The position numbers and the translations under genes are program-made. DNA of 64,000 nt, taken from contig JANSWW010000003.1 in NCBI GenBank assembly GCA_024743275.1, positions 62,001-126,000 of the forward strand, given 5' to 3'. The notes beneath the pieces are model-generated. The model was given only the letters and a program-made list of their open reading frames with translations, was not told where the DNA came from and did not search any database. Shown here one piece after another: positions 49,960 through 58,583 of the stretch. This stretch comes from Alphaproteobacteria bacterium (GTDB lineage: Bacteria > Pseudomonadota > Alphaproteobacteria > JANSWW01). Within the stretch, counting starts at the first letter, position 1. Every line of letters starts with the position of its first letter.

Positions 49960-52446
49960 TCAACAACGCGCGGCGACGAGGTCGAGCAGGCATTGCTCGA
50001 CCGCCCGGACCGCGGCCATGTCATCGTAAAGGGCGGCGTTCGACGTCAGGATAAGGTCCTTGCAATAGGCGCGCCAGTCCGGGTCCGCGCCGAGCCTGAC
50101 CGCGCGCTCGATATAGTCCTCGACCGTGTCGGCCCTAAGCGCGTCGATCCCCATCTGCCGGTAGCAGCCGTCGGTGACCCGGCCACGCATGTAGCGGCCC
50201 GGCAAAGTGACGATGGGGGTGCCCACCGCGAAGGTCTCGTAGGCCGTGTTGCCGCTGCCGAAGTGGAGCGGATCGAGGGTGGCCGCCGAGCGGTCGAGCA
50301 GTTTGAAGAACGCGCCACGGCGCAAGCGGGGCAGGATCACAAGCCGGTCGGCGACGGCGGGATGGGCGTCAGCGAACCGTCTCTTCAAGGTCTCGTCCCA
50401 TCCCTGGTCCTTGCCCTCGACGATGACCAGCCTCGCGTCCCGGTCGCGCTCCAGGATGCCGGCCCAGACCGCATCGAAATCCGGGTGGAATTTGAAGGTG
50501 CTCTGGGGACAGGAATAGACCCGAGGCAGGCCGGCCACGGGATCGCGCACGCCGGCCATGTCTTGTGCCGGGGCCGGCCGGCCGTAGACCGCCGGCAGGC
50601 GTGGCAGCCGGATCAGCTTTTCCGTATAGTCCGCCTCCGCCCCCGGCCGTTCGATGCTATCCGCCGACAGGAACGCGTCGATGCTCTCAAGGCCGGTGGT
50701 CACCGGATGGCCCCAGGTGACGCATTGCACCGGCGCGAGGCGGGCATAGGCGAGGAAATAGGTCAGCGGGTCCATCCCGATATCGCAATAGAACAGGACG
50801 TCCAGCTCTTGGGCCGCGATGGCCGCCCTGGCGGCGAACAGGTCGGTCGGCAGGGGCACATGACGGTCGACCGCCGCACCGATCCGCTTGGTAAAGGCAT
50901 CCGACTGTGCCGCGAAAGGCAGCAGCGTCACCTCGAACCGCGTGCGGTCGAGGCCGGTGATCAGCCCGCCCATCAGTTTCCCGATGGTGTGATCCTTCAG
51001 GAAGCGGCTGACGAACCCGACCCTGATGCGCGGTCCGGCGGCCCCGCCAGCAACCACATGGGGGGCGGTGAAGGTAAGGGGCGGGCAGGATGCGCGGAAA
51101 AACCGGGCGATCCGTTCCTGCAGAGGGCGGTCGTCAAGACCGTGATAGGCGGCATGGAAGGCGGTTTGTCCCACCTCCCGGAACGGATCCGTCAGCCGCA
51201 AACCCTCCGCTTCCAAGGCGTCCAGCCGTGCGACCAGGCGGTCCCGCCACCGGTCGGTCTCGTTGGGTCCTTCGAGCACGACCGGCAGCGTCAGCGCGTC
51301 CCGCACCGCGATGCCGGGACTGCGGGCCTTCGGCGGAATGAACCCGACGGCCTCGACGGCTTCCGTCGGTTTGTTGCGGGCTCTGAGAATGGCGGCGAAG
51401 GTGGCGGCGGCCCGGTACTGTCCGGGAGATCCGGTGCGAAGGGACAGCACCGCCTGTCGGGCGACGCCCTCCGCCTCGTCGAGACGGTCCGCCATCCGCA
51501 GGGCCGCCGCGAGACCCACCGCGAAATCCGGATTGCCGGTCAGGGCGAGGCAGCGCCGCCAATAGGGGATCGATGTCCCCGGGGCGGAGGCGAGATCCTC
51601 GACATTCGCCATCGCCTCCCAGGCCTGGGGGCTTTCCGGCGCCAGGGCGATCGCGAGGCCGGCAAGCCTAGGGGCGGTGAGGTGGACGGCGGCGCGGGAG
51701 GCCGGGGTTGGTGTTTGGGCGACCAGGACCGCGAGGTTCCCGACCGCGGAGGCGGTGGGCCGCATCGCGAGGGACCGACCGAGAAGGCGTGTCGCCTCGG
51801 TCCGCGCACCGGATTGGATCGCGGCGGCTCCCGCCGTGTTCGTAAGCTCGGCATCGTCGGGATGTAGCGCTGTCAGCCGATGACGCAGCGCCGCTTTCGC
51901 CGCCGGCCGCATACCGCCGGTCAACAGCAGGGTCAGCGCCTCCGGCGCGTGCGGCTGCATGGCGAGCCAGCGGGCGGCCGCACGGTCTCTGGCGCCGTCG
52001 TCGAGACCCCCGTTCTGCGCCACCAGGCTCGCGGTTTCCGGTGACCCCGGGAAGAGGGCGGCGAGCGCATGGGCATAGCGGGCGGACAGGGCCTTCATGC
52101 CGATCAGCCCGAGGGTCGGCGCCAGATTCTGGAGATAGGGGGCGAGGTCCGTGGCGCGCGAACAGGCATGGGCCAGGCGCCGGGCCGCCGTCGCCGGCTC
52201 CCCGAGCCGGAGGGCGAGCACCCCGGCCGTCCCGAAGATGTCCGCCCGGTCCGGTCGGATCTCCATCAGTTTGTCGAGGATTTGCCCCGCCAACTCATAG
52301 CCGTTGCAGTCGATCGCGGTCACCGCCAGCAGGTAAAGCGCGTCGATATTCTGCGGATCCTCTTGAATGACCGCGAAACAAGCGGCCTGGGCGCCGAGGA
52401 GATCTCCGTTGCGGTAGAGGGTTTGCGCGTCCAGCAGGGATGCCAT
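49960..52446 (-). CDS. Large TPR-GT41 glycosyltransferase, CPQ class
   Basis: The 828-residue protein has an N-terminal region of about 430 residues of degenerate TPR helices (LYRNGDLLGAQAACFAVIQEDPQ, then many A/L/G-rich pairs). The GT41-like catalytic region follows: RVGFVSRFLKDHTIGKLMGGL with the likely catalytic His, GHPVTTGLESIDAFLS, CPQSTFKFHPDFDAVW (about 645), and HFGSGNTAYETFAVGTPIVTLPGRYMRG. It closely resembles the gene at 46095. It is first gene of the minus-strand set; the open frame upstream of 52446 is unlike the protein. Confidence 0.87.
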   Translation of the reverse strand: MASLLDAQTLYRNGDLLGAQAACFAVIQEDPQNIDALYLLAVTAIDCNGYELAGQILDKLMEIRPDRADIFGTAGVLALRLGEPATAARRLAHACSRATDLAPYLQNLAPTLGLIGMKALSARYAHALAALFPGSPETASLVAQNGGLDDGARDRAAARWLAMQPHAPEALTLLLTGGMRPAAKAALRHRLTALHPDDAELTNTAGAAAIQSGARTEATRLLGRSLAMRPTASAVGNLAVLVAQTPTPASRAAVHLTAPRLAGLAIALAPESPQAWEAMANVEDLASAPGTSIPYWRRCLALTGNPDFAVGLAAALRMADRLDEAEGVARQAVLSLRTGSPGQYRAAATFAAILRARNKPTEAVEAVGFIPPKARSPGIAVRDALTLPVVLEGPNETDRWRDRLVARLDALEAEGLRLTDPFREVGQTAFHAAYHGLDDRPLQERIARFFRASCPPLTFTAPHVVAGGAAGPRIRVGFVSRFLKDHTIGKLMGGLITGLDRTRFEVTLLPFAAQSDAFTKRIGAAVDRHVPLPTDLFAARAAIAAQELDVLFYCDIGMDPLTYFLAYARLAPVQCVTWGHPVTTGLESIDAFLSADSIERPGAEADYTEKLIRLPRLPAVYGRPAPAQDMAGVRDPVAGLPRVYSCPQSTFKFHPDFDAVWAGILERDRDARLVIVEGKDQGWDETLKRRFADAHPAVADRLVILPRLRRGAFFKLLDRSAATLDPLHFGSGNTAYETFAVGTPIVTLPGRYMRGRVTDGCYRQMGIDALRADTVEDYIERAVRLGADPDWRAYCKDLILTSNAALYDDMAAVRAVEQCLLDLVAARC

Positions 52447-52600
52447 CGGGACCGTGGGGTTGAGGATCGGAATGGGTGGAATATAACCACATATCGTGTT
52501 TTTCTTCCGCAACTTCCTGATATTTGGTATATCCACAGTAAGTTCGGGTCTATCCGAGTACTTCAAAGAGCATCTATCGGACATAGTGAGGGGAACAGAC

Positions 52601-53473
52601 ATGGCTGGTGCCGCCGCGACCGCATCCGCAATGGTAATCAGTGGACCCGACGGGCATTCGGGCAACCGGCTGAATGTCTCGAGGGATGGGCTGATGCTCT
52701 ATTCCAACCGGGATAGCTATATCGGCCGGTCTCTCGACGAATATGGCGAGTACTGCGCCCGCAAGACGGAGTTGCTGGCCGACCTTCTGGAACCCGGCGA
52801 TGTCGCGATCGACGTCGGGGCGCATATCGGCACCATGACCATTCCGATGGCGAAAAAGGTCGGTGCCGAGGGCGTCGTCGTCGCCTATGAGCCGCAGCGG
52901 AACATGAACCAGATTCTGGGTGCCAACGCGCAGCTCAACGGGTTAACGAATGTCTTCACCCTGCATGCCGCCGCCGGCGAATTCCCGGGCGAGATCATCG
53001 TTCCCCATCTGACCTATGACGAGGACGCCAATTACGGCGCCTTGGCCTTGGGTGAGTACACCAGCGGTGAGGCGGTGCCGCTGTCCTCGATCGACGCGCT
53101 CGAAGTCAACAAATGCAAGGTGATCAAGGTCGCGGCCGAAGGGATGGAGCTCGATGCGCTGCGCGGCGCCGAATCGACCATTCGCCGGCTGATGCCCTAT
53201 ATCTACGCGGATAACCACATCGAGGAGAATTCGGCCTCGCTGCTCCAATATCTGATGGACCTCGGCTATCAGTGCTATTGGAACATCGTGCCGCTTTACA
53301 ATCCGCAGAACTTTTTCGAGAACGGGACCAACGTCTTCGGCAATACCGTGACGGTCGCTGTCCTTGCGGTGCCGCCGGGCGAGGAGATCGAAAGCGAGTC
53401 GCCGGCCATCGCCAGCGCCGACGAGACCTGGCACGGGGGAAAGACGGTCGAGGAGCGGGCGCCCGACGCGTAG
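52601..53473 (+). CDS. FkbM family methyltransferase
   Basis: The 290-residue SAM-dependent O-methyltransferase has the SAM loop VAIDVGAHIGTMTIPMA, YEPQRNMNQIL and IKVAAEGMELDALRGAESTI, which are FkbM signatures. Family members methylate hydroxyls of sugars or polyketides, and several lie in glycosylation loci. The ATG at 52601 follows GAGGGG at good spacing; the frame upstream to 52496 has unrelated AT-rich coding. It is divergent from the large GT41 gene across a 154-bp AT-rich gap. Confidence 0.9.
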   Translation: MAGAAATASAMVISGPDGHSGNRLNVSRDGLMLYSNRDSYIGRSLDEYGEYCARKTELLADLLEPGDVAIDVGAHIGTMTIPMAKKVGAEGVVVAYEPQRNMNQILGANAQLNGLTNVFTLHAAAGEFPGEIIVPHLTYDEDANYGALALGEYTSGEAVPLSSIDALEVNKCKVIKVAAEGMELDALRGAESTIRRLMPYIYADNHIEENSASLLQYLMDLGYQCYWNIVPLYNPQNFFENGTNVFGNTVTVAVLAVPPGEEIESESPAIASADETWHGGKTVEERAPDA

Positions 53474-53495
53474 GATCGGGACCGCTCGGGCGGGA

Positions 53496-55370
53496 TCAGG
53501 AGAGGCCGGTCAGCAGCGTCTCCAGATCCCGCGTATATCCCTCGCAGTCCATCAGCGGTCCGGACCCCATCCGCGCGCGCAAACCGTGCCGGAGATCGGC
53601 CAGACGGTCCGAATCTGCCGCCAGGCCCGCCGCCGCGTCGAGATAGGTGGCTTCCGTCGTCGTGACCAGATCGTCGAGACCGACCCGCCCAAGGATCGAG
53701 GCGCCGACCCGCGACATCCAGGTCGCCCCGGTCAGGGTGACGACTGGCACCCCCATCCACAGAACCTCGCGGCTCGACCCGCCGCCCGGGAAGGGGATCG
53801 GATCGAGGGCGATATCGGCGCGGGCCATCGCACGGAGATGCGCGGAACTGTCGGTCTCTGCGCCGGCGAAGTCGACCCGGTCCATCGGCAGGCCGCAGGC
53901 CGCCATGCGATTCTCGTAGGCGCGTCTTATGCCGGGGCGGGACAGCGCCATCGCCTTGACCAGCAGCCGGCTGTCCGGGACCCGGTCGAGAAGACGCGCC
54001 CAGAGCCGCAGGGTCGGATCGGTCAGTTTCGTCAGGTTGTTGAATGACCCGAAGGTCACCGGACCGGCATGGCGACGCTCCACCGGCGGTGCGTCCGGGA
54101 TGCCGGCGAAACAGGAATAGCCGGTCGGCATGCGGTGCAGCGTTTCCGTCGCCGGCCGCGGCGGATCGGCGTCCGGTGGGTCGATCCAGGCGTCGGTCAG
54201 ATGTCCGTCCACCGTGTCGAGCCCCGTGGTCGCGATATTGTTGATCGCGATCACCTGATAGGACGCGGTCCGTTCGGCGAGCAGCCGGCGCTGATCGGCG
54301 CGGTAGCCGGTGAGGCCGACCAGCACATCGAGACTTTCGGCGCGTAGGACCGCGATCTTCTCCCCATGGCTCAAACCGGCGAGCGGGACATATCGGTCGA
54401 CCGCCGCCTCGACCCTCGCGGTTCCCGCGTCCGGTCGGGCGACATCCCCCAGGGCGACGACCTCGACGGCGGTCCGGTTGTGGGCCTCGAAGACAGGCAG
54501 GGCTTCCATCAGGAAGTGATGCGTGCGGAAATCGGTCGAGAGATAGCCGATCCGGAGTTTCGAGAGGCCGCGCCGGGACAGGGGCGCGGGGGCGGCGAGG
54601 CGGGTCCCGTCCGGCCTTTGTTCCGGAAGTGTCGCGGCCCAGGCCCGGGCGGTCTCGTAGACGCCGCCGTCGGTGGTTTCCGGCAGGAAGTTCATGAGGA
54701 AAAGACGGTTGGCCCAAGCCTTCTGGGTCTGATCGTGATCACCGGGGAAACGCTCCGTCAGCCGGGCCAGCCCCCGCTCCGCCCGGACAAGGTCGCCCAG
54801 GTCCAACAGGGCGTTGGCATGTTCGAAAAGCGCCGTTGGCTCACCCGGCGACAGGGCGCAGGCCAGGCGGGTCACCGCCGGACGGGCACCGTCGAGATCG
54901 GCCTGCTGGCAGAGATTCGCGGCGGCCAGAAGGACATCACCGCCTAATTGGTCCGTGGACGTGAGGAAGTCCGCCAGCCCCGCCATGGCCGCGAGTCCAT
55001 CCCCCGATTTGATCCGGGCGAGGGCGAGATTGAGTTCGGCGCCCAGCCTTTCCCCCGCCTGGAGCCCGGGTTCGGCGGCAAGCGCCCGGAGCAGGTCGGC
55101 AGCGCCCGTCCCGTCCCCGGCGGCGAGCCGGGCCAAGGCCAGATTGTTGAGGGTGGCGAAGCTACGGCTGCCCAATTCGACGGCCCGGGTGATCAGCGAG
55201 ACGGCGGTTTCCGCCTGGCCGCTGTCCTTCAGAATGACGCCCAGAAGATGCAGGGCGTCCGGCTGGTCCGGTGTCTCCTTCAAGATCGCCTGATAGGCTG
55301 CGGCCGCACCCACCAGGTCTCCCTTTTGATGGAGATCAAAGGCGTTACGCAGGCGGCTCTCTATATCCAT
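53496..55370 (-). CDS. TPR-GT41 glycosyltransferase, FGSFN class
   Basis: The 624-residue protein has an N-terminal TPR array (about 1-220; AAAYQAILKETPDQPDALHLLGVIL) and a GT41 C-terminal domain. The latter shows RIGYLSTDFRTHHFLMEALPV (His at the catalytic position), FGSFNNLTKLTDPTLRLWARLL (about 440, OGT-type UDP-binding Lys) and ALDPIPFPGGGSSREVLWMGVPVVTLTG. This layout is the one described for OGT-like protein glycosyltransferases, including flagellin-modifying FlmG of Caulobacter. Convergent with the FkbM gene and divergent from the Usp gene. Confidence 0.9.
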   Translation of the reverse strand: MDIESRLRNAFDLHQKGDLVGAAAAYQAILKETPDQPDALHLLGVILKDSGQAETAVSLITRAVELGSRSFATLNNLALARLAAGDGTGAADLLRALAAEPGLQAGERLGAELNLALARIKSGDGLAAMAGLADFLTSTDQLGGDVLLAAANLCQQADLDGARPAVTRLACALSPGEPTALFEHANALLDLGDLVRAERGLARLTERFPGDHDQTQKAWANRLFLMNFLPETTDGGVYETARAWAATLPEQRPDGTRLAAPAPLSRRGLSKLRIGYLSTDFRTHHFLMEALPVFEAHNRTAVEVVALGDVARPDAGTARVEAAVDRYVPLAGLSHGEKIAVLRAESLDVLVGLTGYRADQRRLLAERTASYQVIAINNIATTGLDTVDGHLTDAWIDPPDADPPRPATETLHRMPTGYSCFAGIPDAPPVERRHAGPVTFGSFNNLTKLTDPTLRLWARLLDRVPDSRLLVKAMALSRPGIRRAYENRMAACGLPMDRVDFAGAETDSSAHLRAMARADIALDPIPFPGGGSSREVLWMGVPVVTLTGATWMSRVGASILGRVGLDDLVTTTEATYLDAAAGLAADSDRLADLRHGLRARMGSGPLMDCEGYTRDLETLLTGLS

Positions 55371-55475
55371 GGGACAAGATCTTCCAAGTCGGCGGACATC
55401 GAAGGCCGCCTGTTCGCTTAGGAGATGTTATAGTCGGGACAACCGGGGCTTCATAAGAGGAAAGGGACACCACCC

Positions 55476-56306
55476 ATGAAACAGATTCTGCTGCCGTTCG
55501 ATGCGAAGACCGCAGAGGGCGCGCCGATCGAGGCGGCTCTCACCTGGTCGGAACGGTTCGACGGTCATGTCACCGCCGTTTTCGCGCCGGGGCCGCGGCA
55601 GATCGTGATCGCCGATCCGATGGGCGGCGGCACGCTGGAAAGTCCCGACGAGTCGACTCGCGAGGCCGAGGCCGAACAGGCCCGCCGGACCCTGGAGACC
55701 CGGCTCGACAAGATGGAGCGTTCCGACGCCGCGACCCGGATCACCATCGATACGGCGACCGTGGCCTCCTCCTACCTTCTCGGCGACAGCGCGCGGCTGT
55801 TCGACGTGACCGTTCTCGGCAAACAAGGCTTCGACGCCGATTGGCAGGCCCTGTTCGAGGCGGCCCTGTTCGAGGGCGGGCGGACGGTGATGCTTGTGCC
55901 GGAGGCCAGCGACCGGTTCAAGGCCGACCAGGACTTCGGCGGCAAGGTGGCCATCGCCTGGAACCGCTCGACCGAGACCGCGCGTTTGCTCGGCCAAACC
56001 ATGGACGTGATCCGGCAGGCCGACGAGTTTCACATCATCGAACTCGAGGATTGGTATGCGCCGGGGCCGGATGGGGAGGAGTTGAAGAAATATCTCCAGG
56101 CCCACGGTGTGCACGCCCTGCTCCATCAGGAGGTCCGGCGCGGCGACGGGCCGGGGGCCGATATCCGGCGCGCGGTCGAGTATTGCGGCGCGGATCTGCT
56201 GCTGAAGGGGGCCTACACCCAATCCCGCCTGCGCCAGTTCATCTTCGGCGGGGCGACCCGTGACATCATCCAGAACTCTGAGATCCCGGTCCTGTTCGCC
56301 CACTGA
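55476..56306 (+). CDS. Tandem universal stress protein (UspA family)
   Basis: The 276-residue protein spans two Usp domains. The N-terminal one (KQILLPFDAKTAEGAPIEAALTW) lacks a clear ATP loop. The second (VAIAWNRSTETARLLGQTM) ends with GAYTQSRLRQFIFGGATRDIIQNSEIPVLF, close to the G-x2-G-x9-G-S/T nucleotide motif though with changed residues. Usp proteins act in the cytoplasm in stress and starvation survival. A DmdA-like gene follows at 26 bp. The ribosome binding site AGAGGAAAGG is strong. Confidence 0.87.
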   Translation: MKQILLPFDAKTAEGAPIEAALTWSERFDGHVTAVFAPGPRQIVIADPMGGGTLESPDESTREAEAEQARRTLETRLDKMERSDAATRITIDTATVASSYLLGDSARLFDVTVLGKQGFDADWQALFEAALFEGGRTVMLVPEASDRFKADQDFGGKVAIAWNRSTETARLLGQTMDVIRQADEFHIIELEDWYAPGPDGEELKKYLQAHGVHALLHQEVRRGDGPGADIRRAVEYCGADLLLKGAYTQSRLRQFIFGGATRDIIQNSEIPVLFAH

Positions 56307-56332
56307 TCCGGGCACCCCATAGATCCGGGCAC

Positions 56333-57451
56333 ATGCCTTTCTCGATCCATATCGGGCCCAACATCCGCACCTCGCCCTATTTCGAGGCGACGGTCGCGGA
56401 TGGGGTCCGATCCTTCTCCGTCTATAATCACATGTATATCCCCGGGTCCTATGGCGATCCGGACGGGGAATACGACCGGCTGATCAACGGGGTCGCCCAG
56501 TGGGACGTCGCGGCTCAGCGCCAGATCGAATTGCGGGGCCCCGACGCCGAGACGCTGATGCGGTTCCTGACCCCCCGCGAGATCGCGGGAACCCGCGTGG
56601 GGCAGGGTCGTTATGTGCCGATCTGCGACGCGGACGGCATGCTGATCAACGACCCTGTGATGCTGAAACTGGCCGAGGACCGGTTCTGGCTGTCCATCGC
56701 CGACAGCGATGTGGAGCTTTGGGCCAAGGGGCTTGCATTGGCCAAGGGGCTCGATGTCGCCGTCTTCGAACCGGACGTCTCGCCCATGGCGGTGCAGGGG
56801 CCTCTGGCGGAAGATGTGGTGGCCAGCTTGTTCGGCGGGTGGGTGCGTGATCTCAAATACTTTTGGTTCCGGGAAACCGACTTAGAGGGCATTCCCCTTG
56901 TGCTCGCCCGGTCCGGCTGGTCGAAGCAGGGCGGCTTCGAGCTCTATCTCCAGGACGGATCTCGCGGCGTGGAGTTGTGGGAGCGGGTCAAGGCGGCGGG
57001 TACGCCCTTTCATATCGGCCCCGGGGCGCCGAACGATGTGGAGCGGGTGGAAAGCGGACTTCTTTCCTATGGCGCCGATGCGCGCCGGCAGACGGTCCCC
57101 GCCAACCCGTTCGAACTCGGCCTCGGCAAACTGGTCGACCTCGATCGGCCGGACGAATTCGTCGGCAAGGCCGCCCTCAAGCGGATCGCGGCGTCGGAGA
57201 TCGCGCGGCGCCTCACGGGCTTTTTCGTCGACGGCGCGCCGGTACCGGGGATCCCCGCCCCGCTACCGGTCCTAATGGCCGATCGCCAAGTCGGGACGAT
57301 CACGGAAATGATCTTCTCCCCAAGGCTGGAGCGGACCATCGCCTTGGGCCTGATCGCGACCGAGATCGCCGAGATTGAGACGGGCCTGACCGTCGAGGTG
57401 GCCGGGGAGACGCGAAGGCTCGGCCTGTCGGCGCTGCCGTTTCTGAGATAA
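56333..57451 (+). CDS. GcvT-fold protein, DmdA-like (putative dimethylsulfoniopropionate demethylase)
   Basis: The 372-residue tetrahydrofolate-dependent methyl-transfer fold protein resembles DmdA over its length: YNHMYIPGSYG, VAQWDVAAQRQIELRGPDAE, RFWLSIADSDVELWAKGLA, EPDVSPMAVQGP, SGWSKQGGFELYLQDGSRG, and NPFELGLGKLVDLD. These were recalled from known DmdA sequences without an alignment. True DmdA and other GcvT relatives are hard to separate by eye, so function is provisional; the product would be methyl-THF and methylmercaptopropionate. It follows a Usp gene and has no dmdBCD genes nearby. Confidence 0.8.
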   Translation: MPFSIHIGPNIRTSPYFEATVADGVRSFSVYNHMYIPGSYGDPDGEYDRLINGVAQWDVAAQRQIELRGPDAETLMRFLTPREIAGTRVGQGRYVPICDADGMLINDPVMLKLAEDRFWLSIADSDVELWAKGLALAKGLDVAVFEPDVSPMAVQGPLAEDVVASLFGGWVRDLKYFWFRETDLEGIPLVLARSGWSKQGGFELYLQDGSRGVELWERVKAAGTPFHIGPGAPNDVERVESGLLSYGADARRQTVPANPFELGLGKLVDLDRPDEFVGKAALKRIAASEIARRLTGFFVDGAPVPGIPAPLPVLMADRQVGTITEMIFSPRLERTIALGLIATEIAEIETGLTVEVAGETRRLGLSALPFLR

Positions 57452-57470
57452 CGACGGGGGCTTGACCTGC

Positions 57471-58346
57471 TTACGGCTTTTGCAACGGGTAGAGAGACCC
57501 AGCCCTTTCGTCGTTGTCGACGATCCGCCAGTTTGCGCCAGGTACCCAGTCCTCGGCGAAGGCCGGGACCGATGTCGGGTCCGAGAAGGAGTAGGCGTAA
57601 GGATCGTAGTCGATCCGGAGGCCCTCTTCCTCGGTGGCTCCAGGGGACGCCGCCTCGGCGGTGACGGAGGCGGACAGACTGATCTTCAAGGTACCGATAT
57701 AGAGATAGTCGCCCGGCGCGACGGTGAACGCCCGGGAGGCCGGTGCGATGTCGGACGCGGTCAGGACGAGCGTCGCCTCCACGGCCGGGATCCCGTTCGT
57801 CCGTCCAACTTGCTCTTGCCCGTCCCGCAGATCCTCGACCCACTCGATCCGGTCCAGGCGATAGTCGCCGGCCGAGGCGACCGCGAGCGAGAAGACGCTG
57901 TCGGGCCATGTCCCCTCGTCGGTCCAATTGGTGGGCAGATCCTTGCCATGCCGGGTCTGACTGAGTGGGATGATGGTCTCGAAATAGAAGAAACGCTCAC
58001 CGTAGAACCGGTTGAGTCCCGGATACAGTTCCAGTTCAAAGGGCTCGCCGTGCCGGTCGATCGGATCGAAATGCAGTTTGATCGACCCGAAAGGGGCGGG
58101 GACCCGGCCCGGCTTTTTGATCTCCTTGGCGATCTCGCCGGCCCTGGAGATGATCCGGTCGAGCGATTCGCGGTTCATCCGGACTTCCCCCATGACGACG
58201 CCCCGGCCGCGCTGTTCCAGGAGATAGGGGTTGCGGAACTCAATCGCGCTTGGCGTGCGGACGCAGCCGGTGGCGGTTGCCGCCAACATAACAATGGCGA
58301 TCGGCCAAACCGCGAGGGGGCATCTCAAGACGGAGTTGAATAGCAT
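57471..58346 (-). CDS. Putative lipoprotein of unknown function
   Basis: The 291-residue protein has a lipoprotein signal: a hydrophobic core PLAVWPIAIVMLAATATG and acceptor Cys28 (ATGC, a slightly unusual lipobox). The mature part contains strand-rich stretches such as FGSIKLHFDPIDRHGEPFEL and FAEDWVPGANWRIVDND, but no family is recognised. It is probably held in the envelope. The stop is 19 bp from the convergent DmdA-like gene. A second small lipoprotein gene lies 70 bp upstream on the same strand. Confidence 0.75.
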   Translation of the reverse strand: MLFNSVLRCPLAVWPIAIVMLAATATGCVRTPSAIEFRNPYLLEQRGRGVVMGEVRMNRESLDRIISRAGEIAKEIKKPGRVPAPFGSIKLHFDPIDRHGEPFELELYPGLNRFYGERFFYFETIIPLSQTRHGKDLPTNWTDEGTWPDSVFSLAVASAGDYRLDRIEWVEDLRDGQEQVGRTNGIPAVEATLVLTASDIAPASRAFTVAPGDYLYIGTLKISLSASVTAEAASPGATEEEGLRIDYDPYAYSFSDPTSVPAFAEDWVPGANWRIVDNDERAGSLYPLQKP

Positions 58347-58416
58347 AAGTCGAGGTTAGCCACCCGTGTGTGGCCGCTCAACGTCTTTGCGCATCGGTTT
58401 CGCCGCGGCGTTGCCG

Positions 58417-58566
58417 TCAGCGCCGCGGCAACGTCTCGACTCCGAAGGATTGAAACGGGCTTTCGCCGCCCGGCCCTAGCTGGGACGAGGTGATCTTGCA
58501 CCCCGCCACCCCGATCAGCAGTGCCAGGACGGCGACGCGCATGATCCGCGTCCAATAGGGTCTCAT
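58417..58566 (-). CDS. Small lipoprotein, 49 residues
   Basis: A short frame starts at ATG 58566 with GAGGGAG at suitable distance. The product reads MRPYWTRIMRVAVLALLI, then GVAGCKITSSQLGPGGESPF and a short tail ending PRR. It is a basic start plus hydrophobic core with a lipobox V-A-G-C, Cys at residue 23, and a short mature peptide of 27 residues. Such tiny lipoproteins are easily missed. It lies 17 bp downstream of the B12 radical SAM gene and may be co-transcribed with it. Confidence 0.6.
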   Translation of the reverse strand: MRPYWTRIMRVAVLALLIGVAGCKITSSQLGPGGESPFQSFGVETLPRR

Positions 58567-58583
58567 TTTCGGCTCCCTCACCG

